Shown here piece after piece: positions 1 to 8,113 of a stretch of DNA of 11,965 nucleotides. The first letter of the stretch is position 1. Each line of letters starts with the position of its first letter. Position numbers and translations under genes: made by a program. The stretch lies in contig CAZTKP010000079.1 of NCBI GenBank assembly GCA_964614215.1, positions 1 through 11,965 on the forward strand. The letters run 5' to 3'. The stretch is from CAZTKP01 sp964614215 (GTDB taxonomy: Bacteria; UBP6; UBA1177). The notes under the pieces were generated by a model. The model saw only the letters and a program-made list of their open reading frames with translations. It made no database searches and had not been told where the DNA came from.

Positions 1-1230
1 GTGGGTGTTATTGCGGCAAATGCTATCGGCATGATCGAGCCTGATTATTTTACAGACCATATTGCTGCAAACATCAAAGCTTTAAGAAAAGAGATAAAAA
101 AGACCAAAGATAGAAACGACGGACTTGTCGGTGTTAACCTTATGGTTGCTGTTGACTGTTTTAACGAGCTTCTTCACACCGCAATTGAAGAAAAGGTCGA
201 TGTTCTTTTTCTAGGTGCGGGACTTCCCATAAAAAATATTCCAGTTGAAAAACTGAGAGCCAACGGTGTGTCCTTAGTGCCCATCGTAAGTTCTGCAAGA
301 GCTGCAAATCTTATCTTCAGATCATGGGAAAAAATGTACAACGATATTCCTGACGGAGTTGTTGTCGAAGGACCGAAGGCAGGCGGACATCTCGGTTTTA
401 AATACGATCAGATCGATGACCCGAATCTTGCTCTTGAAAAGGTAATTCCTGAAGTTGTTGAAGTTATGACAGAGTTTGGAACTAAGAGAAACAAAAAGCT
501 TCCGGTAATTGCTGCCGGCGGAATTTTCACCGGTGAGGATATCTACAGGTTTATCAAGCTCGGGGCAAGCGCAGTTCAGATGGGAACACGCTTTGTTGCA
601 ACTCATGAATGTGATGCAGATGTCCGTTTTAAGGAAGCATATGTAAATGCCAAAGAAGAAGATGTTACAATAATAAGCAGCCCTGTGGGACTTCCGGGAA
701 GAGCAATTAACAATCAGTTTCTTAAAGATGTCGCTGCCGGAAAGAAAAAAGAGTTCAGGTGCCCTTCAAGATGTCTTGCAAGCTGTAAGGCAAAGGATGC
801 TCAGTACTGTATTTCCGAAGCTCTTGATGCCGCAAGAAAAGGTGAAATGAATAACGGATTCGCCTTTGCTGGATCAAACGTTGGAAAGGTTGAAAAGATA
901 GTTTCAGTTAAAGAGCTTGTGAATTCACTCAGAACTGAATACACAATGGCCGCGATCAAAGACAGCCTTGTCAGAGAATACGATTCAATGAGCGCAAAAC
1001 TTGCTGAAATGAAAGCGCAGTACAGTGAAACTCTTGAGAATTTCACAAACAGAGTTCAGGAATCAATTAAAACAACGTCACTTGAAAGCGAAATGAAGTT
1101 CAAGCAGCAGATGGAAAATCTGAGTGAAATGATGGAATCAGCAAAGGCTGAATACAACGAAATGCTTGAAAAGCTTTACCAGCTTAAAGAGGATATGACC
1201 TTCTTTAACGGAACTGCTCTGGAAAGTTAG
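1..1230 (+). CDS. Nitronate monooxygenase / FabK-type NAD(P)H-dependent flavin oxidoreductase with coiled-coil tail, 5'-partial
   Basis: This is the C-terminal 409 residues of an FMN-binding TIM-barrel oxidoreductase of the 2-nitropropane dioxygenase family. The family includes nitronate monooxygenases and FabK-type enoyl-ACP reductases, and the substrate cannot be told here. Visible motifs are EGPKAGGHLG (123-132), PVIAAGGIFTGEDI (168-181) and GASAVQMGTRF (188-198), which form the flavin-phosphate side of the barrel. A Cys-rich segment (C254, C258, C262, C270) and GFAFAGSNVGKVEKI (286-300) follow, as in the longer anaerobe-type members. The frame is open at base 1, and the family's N-terminal start (a Gly-rich flavin loop before GVIAANA) is missing. 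The GTG at base 1 is therefore an internal Val, not a start. Residues about 312-400 are a Glu/Lys/Met-rich predicted coiled coil beyond the usual end of the fold. The gene converges on the CobN gene with overlapping stop codons. Confidence 0.87.
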   Translation: MGVIAANAIGMIEPDYFTDHIAANIKALRKEIKKTKDRNDGLVGVNLMVAVDCFNELLHTAIEEKVDVLFLGAGLPIKNIPVEKLRANGVSLVPIVSSARAANLIFRSWEKMYNDIPDGVVVEGPKAGGHLGFKYDQIDDPNLALEKVIPEVVEVMTEFGTKRNKKLPVIAAGGIFTGEDIYRFIKLGASAVQMGTRFVATHECDADVRFKEAYVNAKEEDVTIISSPVGLPGRAINNQFLKDVAAGKKKEFRCPSRCLASCKAKDAQYCISEALDAARKGEMNNGFAFAGSNVGKVEKIVSVKELVNSLRTEYTMAAIKDSLVREYDSMSAKLAEMKAQYSETLENFTNRVQESIKTTSLESEMKFKQQMENLSEMMESAKAEYNEMLEKLYQLKEDMTFFNGTALES

Positions 1231-4200
1231 TCTTTCCGGGATCTTAAGTAAAATCCGATAGCAAGAAATATCATGATGAAAATGGAGAAAAGGACTGCGG
1301 GAAGTGTTGTCTGAGACTCGCCTTTTTGAGACTTTTTCTTTTCATTTTCCATCTTTTCCATCTTAAATCCTTCGATGGAGTCGTTCATATTTCTTTGAGC
1401 CTGTTTCCCTGTAAATCCTTTCTGAATTTTCTGCTTAAGTTCCTTAAGATCTTTAAGCTGCTGCTGAAGATCTTTTTTTGTCACATCCTTGAGCATGCTT
1501 TTCATCTTTTCGATCTTTTCAGGCGGCATGAACTTAACTGCAACGTTGATGACATGTTCGTGCATAAGCGGATTTGCGCAGGTGTTGTCAGAACATGAAA
1601 GACCGTGTTCAAGAACATTCTCAACATACTCTTCAACTATCTTTTTCTCAGTTTCCTCATCCGCTTCCCAGAAGTCCTTTCTGATAGCTTCGACCATTCT
1701 TGCGGTAACTGACTGATAAGCCCAGGGGTTGTTCTTATTAAAGAATTTTTTAAGATCCTGGTTGTATTTATCCTCAACGTAGACTTCAAAAGTCTGTTCC
1801 CAGGATTCATCACCGATAGCATGGGGAATTGTCGCCTGCCAGCCCCACATGTAATCGACAAAATTGGATATTTCCCTAGCTCCCGCGTAGTTTTCCTTTT
1901 TCATTCCCTCGATCCACTTCGGGTTGAAATAGCGGGTCTTCATCTCTCTGCCGATAGTTTTTTCAATATTCTCAGACTTTATCTCGTCTTTAGTTCTCTG
2001 CATCGTTATAAGAGTTTCAGGAGCCTGTCCGCTTTCTTTTTCAACAGCCAGAGAAAGACCTCCGACAAACTGAAACATATCGTCATTATCCATAGTTCCG
2101 TAAACTGATGAGGAAATCGAGTGAACGGCAGTATCGACTTTTTTAAGGTTCCGGGCAAGGGCATCTTCGGCATTTATACCCCATTTACCCTGACCGAAGG
2201 CATAGCCGGTGTGTTTTTTATAGACTTTAGCCATATCTGCGTTGTCATCCCAGAGTCCTGAAGAACTTGCGATCTCTGAAACTCTGTTGCCGTAATTGCC
2301 CGGCTTCTCGGAGAAGATCCTCATCTTTGAAATGATCTCAGCTTCCTTGTCTGATATTCCTTCGCTCATCAGACCTTTTTTTATCTCAAGGTTGTTCTTG
2401 GCAATGAAATTTTCCAGATCTGTCTGGATCGAAGCTTTCTGAACAGCCTTATCAAGAAGATTGAGCATGTTGGGAAAAATATCTCTGTAAAGTCCTGAAG
2501 GATTGAGCAGAACATCAATTCTGGGTCGTTTGAGATCTTTTGACGGGATTGGTTTAACGTTTGTGATCTTATCCGCCTTGTCCCAGACAGGTTTTATTCC
2601 CATAAGGTACATAGCAGTGCTTTCATTAACGCCTTCATTTCTTATTGTCTCAGTCGCCCAGAGAATAATTGCAATCTTTTGAGGATATTCTTTCTTAGCT
2701 TTAAGATGTTTTTCAATGATGTCGATAGCAGCTTTTTTACCAAGTTCCCATGCAGCTTTTGAGGGAATTTTCTGCGGGTCGAATCCGAAGAAATTTCTTC
2801 CGGTTGGAACAGCATCGGGATTCCTGACAGGATCGTTGCCGATTCCCGGAGGAATGTAACTTCCTTTAAGACCGCTTAGAAGTCTTTCCATTTCTGTAGG
2901 ACCTGAGATCTCCAGATTTTTTTTAACATCAGAACTTTTAACATCTTTATTGAAGGTCTTTATTGCTTCAACAGTGTCATTAAGTGCCTTGCCTTCTGGA
3001 GATATTCCGTATGAGTGAAGTCCATAGGGTGCAAGACTCATGCCGATCTCAACAAGGTAATTTTCAATTTTTCTGATGTTGGTATCATCAACTTTTTTAA
3101 GCCCGAGATCCGTGTGTATTCCCAGCTTAAATGTCAGGTCCGAAATTTCCTTAAGTTTTATCTCTCCAGTTTGTCCGCCTAGAGACCTTGAAGAGTAGTA
3201 GGAGCTTATAAGGCTATATAACTTTCTGTATTCATTGTTTATTCCAGACCTGTTAAGTGCAGGAATGAGGTGGTCTATCGTTACAGCCCTCGATCTTCTT
3301 TTTGCCTGAATTCCCTCACCGACATCATCAACAATATAAGGATAGAAATTCGGAATATCAGTTCCCAGAACTTCAGGAGGACAGCTTAATGTGAGTCCAG
3401 CCTGCTTGCCCGGAAGCCACTCCTGAGTTCCGTGAGTTCCCAGATGGATAACAGCATCGGCATTGAATTCCTTTTTTACCCACAGATAGGCCGCAGTGTA
3501 CTGATGATGCGGATACATCGTCGGACTGTGATAGAGTTTTACAGCATCATCGGCATAACCTCTTGACGGTTCAGGAAGAATAATAATGTTTCCGATATCG
3601 ATCTTCGGGATAACTATTTCACCGTTCATTGCCATGATGTCGGTATCTTCGGGCTGTCCCCACTGTTCTTCGAGTTTTGTCCGGTAATCCTGCGGAAGTT
3701 CGCTGTACCATTTTTTGTATTCATCAATCGGAACTGTTGCCGCAGTACCGGCGTTTTTCATCTTTTCAAGTTCACCGGGAGCCCAGTTCCCTATATTCCT
3801 TGCATGTTTTAAAATAAGTTCACGGATGTCGTCTTCAGTAAAATTCTTATCTTCATCAACGTCGTACCCGGCTTTTCCAAGGTTTGAAACGATGTTTTTC
3901 AGGCTCTTGAAAACATTGAGATAACTTGCTCCGACATTTTGTTTGCCCGGAGTGTTGTTATAGATAAAAATTGCGATCTTCTTATCTTTTTCAGGCTTAT
4001 CTTTAAGATTTTCCCACATCTTTATCCGCTTCATAAGATGCTGTGTATTTTCCTTCACAGGCTGAGCGAGGAATATCTTTCTTGCTGAATTCACGTCGAG
4101 AAACTCCTCTTTTCCCGCCACTACTGTAGGCTCGATAAGACCTGAAAGTTCAGGGTTTGCAACTGCCCATGCGACTTCCATCGTTGAAAGACCCTGCGGA

Positions 4201-5078
4201 TCGAATCTCCAGTCCGTTATTGTGTTGTAGTATGATGAGATGGCGTTAAAAACAGGTGCGTCTATCTTTTTGAGCATATCATTCATCTTTGAATTTAATG
4301 CCGAGGAAAATTTCATCGAATGGGCAACGATAAAGTCAACACGTCCTTCTCCATTTTCATCAAAAAAGAAGGTTGAAACAACGTTTGGATCCCAGCCAAA
4401 ACCTCCAAGAACATTATACCCTGCTTTTTCAAGCTCACTGATCATGAAATCTATCGGTTTTGACTGTCCTTCGTTTATGTTGGAGTTGTAAAAGGTCATT
4501 CCCACCCAGAGAGCATCCTTATCGAAGTTATTCTGAGATTTGTACCACTCAAGGTAGTCTTCAAAATTTGTAAAAAGTCTATCTGCCTGCGGATGATAGA
4601 TGCCGGTTAGCGGGATCTTTTCCACTTCCTCAAACTTTACAGAACTGTCAATTGTAATGTTCACAGCCCGTTGGATAAGATTTCTGATATTCTTTTTTGT
4701 AATGTTATCAAAATAGGGTTTAAGTTCATCACTGAAAATATATCCCTGTTTAGAAAGATAGGCATCGTTTCTTGAAGCACGGAGCGCAAAAACCTTGCGG
4801 CTTTTTTTATCAAATTTCTCAAGATGGCTCACAAGTTCACTTATCATTACATCGACAAGAACAACATCAGAATTGTCGAGGAATTCTTTTGCCGTCTTAT
4901 TATTTTCAAGTTCTTCGGGAGTGATAAGGAAAACTTTATATTTTTCAGGAAGTTCGAGATCCTTCATTGCCTGAGTTATGATGTATGTATCGGACTGGGA
5001 TGTGAGAAAGGCGATGTTTTCTGCGTAAATGGAAGAAAAAAGTAGAAAGATTAGCAGAAAACAGGCTTTTTTCATCAT
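1227..5078 (-). CDS. cobN: Exported, membrane-anchored CobN-family metallochelatase large subunit (HmuS-like)
   Basis: This 1283-residue protein belongs to the CobN/BchH family, the large subunits that bind a tetrapyrrole and insert or remove its metal. Family hallmarks are IHLGTHGTQEWLPGKQAGL (544-562), PTGRNFFGFDP (758-768), ILWATETIRNEG (805-816), GIKPVWD (827-833), RIDVLLNPSGLYRDIFPN (853-870) and LSCSDNTCANP (1160-1170). Unlike cytoplasmic CobN it has a signal peptide (MMKK, a hydrophobic run to about 18, cleavage near IYA/E at 19-20). After a charged helical linker (about 1185-1256) it has one transmembrane helix (1259-1278) with a basic tail. The chelatase body is therefore predicted to sit in the periplasm. 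The start ATG overlaps the stop of the upstream fusion gene (ATGA); a second ATG follows directly and is equally possible. No CobS/CobT or ChlI/ChlD AAA+ partners are visible. HmuS, the CobN relative in Bacteroidetes haem operons, is the closest precedent known to me. The metal, the substrate (corrinoid or porphyrin) and the direction of reaction are inferred. Confidence 0.92.
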   Translation of the reverse strand: MMKKACFLLIFLLFSSIYAENIAFLTSQSDTYIITQAMKDLELPEKYKVFLITPEELENNKTAKEFLDNSDVVLVDVMISELVSHLEKFDKKSRKVFALRASRNDAYLSKQGYIFSDELKPYFDNITKKNIRNLIQRAVNITIDSSVKFEEVEKIPLTGIYHPQADRLFTNFEDYLEWYKSQNNFDKDALWVGMTFYNSNINEGQSKPIDFMISELEKAGYNVLGGFGWDPNVVSTFFFDENGEGRVDFIVAHSMKFSSALNSKMNDMLKKIDAPVFNAISSYYNTITDWRFDPQGLSTMEVAWAVANPELSGLIEPTVVAGKEEFLDVNSARKIFLAQPVKENTQHLMKRIKMWENLKDKPEKDKKIAIFIYNNTPGKQNVGASYLNVFKSLKNIVSNLGKAGYDVDEDKNFTEDDIRELILKHARNIGNWAPGELEKMKNAGTAATVPIDEYKKWYSELPQDYRTKLEEQWGQPEDTDIMAMNGEIVIPKIDIGNIIILPEPSRGYADDAVKLYHSPTMYPHHQYTAAYLWVKKEFNADAVIHLGTHGTQEWLPGKQAGLTLSCPPEVLGTDIPNFYPYIVDDVGEGIQAKRRSRAVTIDHLIPALNRSGINNEYRKLYSLISSYYSSRSLGGQTGEIKLKEISDLTFKLGIHTDLGLKKVDDTNIRKIENYLVEIGMSLAPYGLHSYGISPEGKALNDTVEAIKTFNKDVKSSDVKKNLEISGPTEMERLLSGLKGSYIPPGIGNDPVRNPDAVPTGRNFFGFDPQKIPSKAAWELGKKAAIDIIEKHLKAKKEYPQKIAIILWATETIRNEGVNESTAMYLMGIKPVWDKADKITNVKPIPSKDLKRPRIDVLLNPSGLYRDIFPNMLNLLDKAVQKASIQTDLENFIAKNNLEIKKGLMSEGISDKEAEIISKMRIFSEKPGNYGNRVSEIASSSGLWDDNADMAKVYKKHTGYAFGQGKWGINAEDALARNLKKVDTAVHSISSSVYGTMDNDDMFQFVGGLSLAVEKESGQAPETLITMQRTKDEIKSENIEKTIGREMKTRYFNPKWIEGMKKENYAGAREISNFVDYMWGWQATIPHAIGDESWEQTFEVYVEDKYNQDLKKFFNKNNPWAYQSVTARMVEAIRKDFWEADEETEKKIVEEYVENVLEHGLSCSDNTCANPLMHEHVINVAVKFMPPEKIEKMKSMLKDVTKKDLQQQLKDLKELKQKIQKGFTGKQAQRNMNDSIEGFKMEKMENEKKKSQKGESQTTLPAVLFSIFIMIFLAIGFYLRSRKD

Positions 5079-7015
5079 TTTTTCCTGTGATAGAGTCCGT
5101 TAAGGATAGCGTTGATAGCTTTTTCAAGAACTTTAGGAGCTTTATCCTTGATGAAAACCTTTCTTTTCTTTATCTTTTTCCCGGCAATATCCGAGCTCAC
5201 TGCATCACACCATTTTTCAAAGACTGTGAGGTCTGTAATTATGCCGGATTCGTAATCATCGCTAATTGCAAAAACTGCTTCTATAAATGATGCGTAATCC
5301 TTCCTGAGCATCAGTTTCTCAAATTCTGAAGCGAGCTCAAACCCGCGTTTTTTCTCATTTTCTGATATCCATGTTGAAAGAGGGAAGATCTCGATGTTTC
5401 TTTTCTTCAACTTTTGGAATATATTGAGTTTTTCAGTAAAACCGTTTTGAAGGTAGATGGCTTCCTTTACCCCTTTATACACCGCTTTTGCGATGAGTTC
5501 GCCCATCTTTGTGTGACCGCCGGTGTACTGAATATTTTTGCCTTCACCCTGAACAACTATGACATTGTCTGTTCCAGTTCCTGTCGCCTGCAGATGAGGC
5601 TGGTATGAACTTCTGATATCAAGGTCCTGAAGTGCTGCGGTCTTTGCCTCTGTTGCTGTAATTATCGCCCTTGTCATGGCCTGTGAAGTCAGTTTCATGT
5701 TCGTCATCAGCATTATGTTGATCGTTCCGGGTTCGTAGTACATGCCGGTATCTTTTGATGTTCTCATTGCATTTGATGATACTCCTGCTGTTACGAGGGC
5801 ATAGACCTTCATTTCTTTAAATTTCTCAAGTTGGATCGAGGTGTTTTTCGTGTTTGCTCCGGTGTAGAGAAGGGATGTCTTTTTGCAGTTAAGTCCGGCA
5901 GCTTTGCAGAATTTGTTTTTTACTGAATCAATTCCCTGATGCAGAATTCCCCAGCATGGAGGAGGGGAATAGTGGTTACCGATAGAAGTAATTCCGTTTT
6001 TTGGACCTTCCAGAGTGGATATGACCTTCTGCGGTTTTTTAAATTTTACCACTGTGCCTGTATTTAAAAAGTCGTAGAGGCTGAGCTCAAGGACCTGCGC
6101 AGATTTCACATAGCTGAGTTTAACACCGAGATCTTTAGCGGAAATAACCTTATCTTTAACAACCTGTTTATTCTTAAAGAACTGATCGCTGTACATTGAT
6201 GCTGAAAGCCACTGAGTGAAGTAACCTGCGTGAGTTGAAACTCTGCACGTCAGGTCGCAAGGGAAACCCACAACTTTGCCGTTCTTTACTGCATCGACAT
6301 CTTTCCATCCGGGTTTGCTGAAGTATTTGTCGACGACTTCCTTGTCTCCTCCGCAGTAGAAAATGAACTGCGGGTTAAATTCTTTCCACTGTTTCAGACT
6401 TACTTCAAAAATGCCTTTTTTAACTCCGAACTTTGCGGGAATACCCCCGGCGGCTGTAATATATTCGTTATGAAAAGTGTCGTCTCCAGGCACCATGACC
6501 TTGTCTCTGCCGACTATTCTAACTGCGCGTATTTTCTTGTCTTTCGGTATTTCTGCAGTTTTCCTGGCAATATGGTCAAGTTCCTTTTTCACTTTATTTA
6601 TAACGATCTCTGCTTCTTTTTTCCTGTTAAAGATAATTCCCAGTTTCTCCATCGTTTTGTAAAAACCTTCAATGGAAACATCGTCTATCTGTACGATCTT
6701 TGCTCCGCTTTTTTCAAGCTCCTTTTTTATTTTAAGGTGCATGTTGGCGATAAATATCATGTCCGGTTTTAAGCTGAGTATCTTTTTTACATCGGGACTG
6801 AAAAATCCTCCCACGACTTCTTTTTTTGCTACCTCGGGGGGAAGAGTGCAGTGGTAGGTCGTTCCTACGAGATTCTTTCCCGCACCTATTTCAATTATTG
6901 CTTCAGTCACAGAAGGGGAGAGTGATATGACTCTTTTGGGAACTTCAGCATTTACATGCAGTATCAGAAGTAGAAAAGCAATGACAATGTAGTGAACTTT
7001 AATGATATTCCTCAT
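5075..7015 (-). CDS. cbiZ: Secreted BtuF-like corrinoid-binding domain fused to CbiZ adenosylcobinamide amidohydrolase
   Basis: This 646-residue two-domain protein begins with a signal peptide (1-23, cleavage near VNA/E, no lipobox Cys), so it should be periplasmic. Residues about 25-280 are a class III periplasmic binding protein of the BtuF/FepB type, starting PKRVISLSPSVTEAIIEIGA (26-45) and containing the typical SLKPDMIFI (81-89). Residues about 330-525 match CbiZ, which hydrolyses the amide joining the corrin ring to its aminopropanol/nucleotide loop. The CbiZ motifs are VTAGVSSNAMR (408-418), PGTINIM (429-435), TEAKTAAL (454-461), ATGTGTD (477-483) and GGHTKMGE (499-506). A basic, helical C-terminal region (about 526-646) is unassigned. 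The RBS GAGGAG lies just upstream, 16 bases separate it from the DUF2149 gene, and its stop overlaps the chelatase start. No BtuC/BtuD permease or ATPase genes are seen. The domain calls are strong; an actual corrinoid substrate is inferred. Confidence 0.86.
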   Translation of the reverse strand: MRNIIKVHYIVIAFLLLILHVNAEVPKRVISLSPSVTEAIIEIGAGKNLVGTTYHCTLPPEVAKKEVVGGFFSPDVKKILSLKPDMIFIANMHLKIKKELEKSGAKIVQIDDVSIEGFYKTMEKLGIIFNRKKEAEIVINKVKKELDHIARKTAEIPKDKKIRAVRIVGRDKVMVPGDDTFHNEYITAAGGIPAKFGVKKGIFEVSLKQWKEFNPQFIFYCGGDKEVVDKYFSKPGWKDVDAVKNGKVVGFPCDLTCRVSTHAGYFTQWLSASMYSDQFFKNKQVVKDKVISAKDLGVKLSYVKSAQVLELSLYDFLNTGTVVKFKKPQKVISTLEGPKNGITSIGNHYSPPPCWGILHQGIDSVKNKFCKAAGLNCKKTSLLYTGANTKNTSIQLEKFKEMKVYALVTAGVSSNAMRTSKDTGMYYEPGTINIMLMTNMKLTSQAMTRAIITATEAKTAALQDLDIRSSYQPHLQATGTGTDNVIVVQGEGKNIQYTGGHTKMGELIAKAVYKGVKEAIYLQNGFTEKLNIFQKLKKRNIEIFPLSTWISENEKKRGFELASEFEKLMLRKDYASFIEAVFAISDDYESGIITDLTVFEKWCDAVSSDIAGKKIKKRKVFIKDKAPKVLEKAINAILNGLYHRKK

Positions 7016-7031
7016 TTATATCTCCTCGAAA

Positions 7032-7370
7032 TCATTGGGGAACATAAACCATGGTTCCGTCTTTTAATCTGTATGCTGTGCCGAGTCTTTCTCCGCGTCC
7101 TTTTGTTTTAGATTTCGATACTTTGACAGCTTCGATCTTGACACCTTTTTTTGTAATTATCTCAAGCTGGTCATCGGCTGTTTTTTTCATAATGGTCATG
7201 TCGGAATTCTGATCGAAAAGATCCTGAAGGTGATAGGCGGAAAACAGCATTACAAGCAGTGCCACAATGAAAACAAGTCCCACATCGAAAAGATTTGCAA
7301 CTCCGCTGAGAGGATCATCATCAGTGACATCATCAATGGTGTTGAATCTTCTTTTTTTAACGAACTTCAT
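7032..7370 (-). CDS. DUF2149 family single-pass membrane protein
   Basis: This 112-residue protein has a basic N-terminus, the family signature DDDPLSGVANLFDVGLVF (17-34) and one hydrophobic helix (about 29-47). A charged, probably periplasmic domain of about 60 residues follows. I recognise this as DUF2149, a family found beside MotA/TolQ/ExbB-type channels and CobN-like chelatases and resembling HmuV of hmu operons. The layout (short cytoplasmic N-terminus, one helix, periplasmic tail) is that of ExbD/TolR. It may be the partner that passes proton-driven motion to the chelatase, but this is inference. I chose the ATG at 7370, one base after the stop of the channel gene and preceded by GGAGAG. 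An in-frame ATG at 7394 would add eight residues that overlap the upstream gene and have no family resemblance. Confidence 0.8.
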   Translation of the reverse strand: MKFVKKRRFNTIDDVTDDDPLSGVANLFDVGLVFIVALLVMLFSAYHLQDLFDQNSDMTIMKKTADDQLEIITKKGVKIEAVKVSKSKTKGRGERLGTAYRLKDGTMVYVPQ

Positions 7371-7371
7371 T

Positions 7372-7974
7372 TCACTCTCCTTTTCTGCATACAATTTCAG
7401 AAATATATTCCATCATTGATATGTCTTCTTCAACCCAGCGTTTTCTGATGGTGTGGATAAAGTAGGCGACAAGACTGAGCATAAGTCCGGCAACTGTTGT
7501 TGTAAAGGCGATCACAAGGTCCGAAGACAGTTTTGTGATGTCTCCCTGCCCAAGCGAAGCAAGGCCCGTTCCCATCGGGATAAGTGTTCCGATGAGTCCG
7601 AGTCCGGGGCCTATTCTTACGATCATACCTGTTCTGTCGAGAGTTTTCTTGAGTTTGAGTACATGTTTCTGAAGCAGGTTCTCAACGGCTGAATCCTGGA
7701 TTTCCGATCTTACTTCCAGTATCTTTTTCAGCTCTGCAAAATATTCAATGACATGGTGGGAAAAAAATCCTTTGATCTTTCCTGAATCAACAGTTTCGAT
7801 AACTTTTCCTGTTTCTATTTTTCTGAGACGTTTCCTTTCGATAAGCTCTGCAATGAACGATCCTGTGTAGATTAGAACAACAAGCGTGAGAAGTGTGAGG
7901 AGAAAGAGTACAGGGTAGAGAAGAGAGCTCGAAACTATGTAGATAAACGATTTTAATAGTGCTCCAAACTGCAT
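7372..7974 (-). CDS. MotA/TolQ/ExbB-type proton channel protein
   Basis: This 200-residue integral membrane protein has a hydrophobic segment at about 17-41 and a cytoplasmic loop (about 45-115). A conserved pair of helices follows at about 121-142 and 153-175. The core IGPGLGLIGTLIPMGTGLAS (121-140), then AFTTTVAGLML (156-166), is the MotA/TolQ/ExbB signature of the ion-conducting helices. The family couples the proton or sodium gradient to work in the envelope. Here it precedes DUF2149 and an exported CobN homologue, matching the HmuU-type members of haem operons rather than a TonB-ExbB-ExbD set. The start is well set: AGGAGG at 7982-7987, seven bases before the ATG. Only 39 bases separate the start from the assembly gap, so its promoter and any upstream operon members are unseen. 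Confidence 0.9.
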   Translation of the reverse strand: MQFGALLKSFIYIVSSSLLYPVLFLLTLLTLVVLIYTGSFIAELIERKRLRKIETGKVIETVDSGKIKGFFSHHVIEYFAELKKILEVRSEIQDSAVENLLQKHVLKLKKTLDRTGMIVRIGPGLGLIGTLIPMGTGLASLGQGDITKLSSDLVIAFTTTVAGLMLSLVAYFIHTIRKRWVEEDISMMEYISEIVCRKGE

Positions 7975-7981
7975 TTAGAGA

Positions 7982-7987
7982 CCTCCT
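7982..7987 (-). promoter_or_regulatory. Strong Shine-Dalgarno site of the proton-channel gene
   Basis: A full AGGAGG on the minus strand lies seven bases before the ATG at 7974 and fixes that start. It is the strongest ribosome-binding site in the operon and suits a first or early gene. The few bases between it and the gap show no clear promoter. Confidence 0.75.
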
Positions 7988-8013
7988 GTGTTTAATTTTT
8001 TATGTATTCTTTT

Positions 8014-8113
8014 NNNNNNNNNNNNNNNNNNNNNNNNNNNNNNNNNNNNNNNNNNNNNNNNNNNNNNNNNNNNNNNNNNNNNNNNNNNNNNNNNNNNNNN
8101 NNNNNNNNNNNNN
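8014..8113. other. Assembly gap, exactly 100 N
   Basis: This is a run of exactly 100 unknown bases, the conventional placeholder for a scaffold gap of unknown length. It separates the radical SAM gene (which ends 18 bases to its right) from the start of the chelatase operon. Upstream genes of the operon, such as an outer-membrane receptor, a permease, a riboswitch or a promoter, could be hidden here. The two sides may not be true neighbours. Confidence 0.98.

Noticed and set aside
322..606. Minus-strand open frame inside the flavin oxidoreductase gene
   Set aside because: It is antisense to a well-conserved TIM-barrel coding region, has no recognisable motif, and is Cys/Ser/Asn-rich as expected of a shadow frame.
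1326..1716. Plus-strand hydrophobic open frames opposite the 3' end of the chelatase gene
   Set aside because: They mirror the Lys/Glu-rich linker of the chelatase read on the other strand, which yields Phe/Leu runs; no start signals or motifs support them.
1227..7974. Assigning the operon outright as a haem-uptake hmu operon
   Set aside because: No HmuY or TonB-dependent haem receptor is visible, and the CbiZ domain is specific to corrinoid loop hydrolysis. Haem remains an alternative substrate for the chelatase, not the preferred one.
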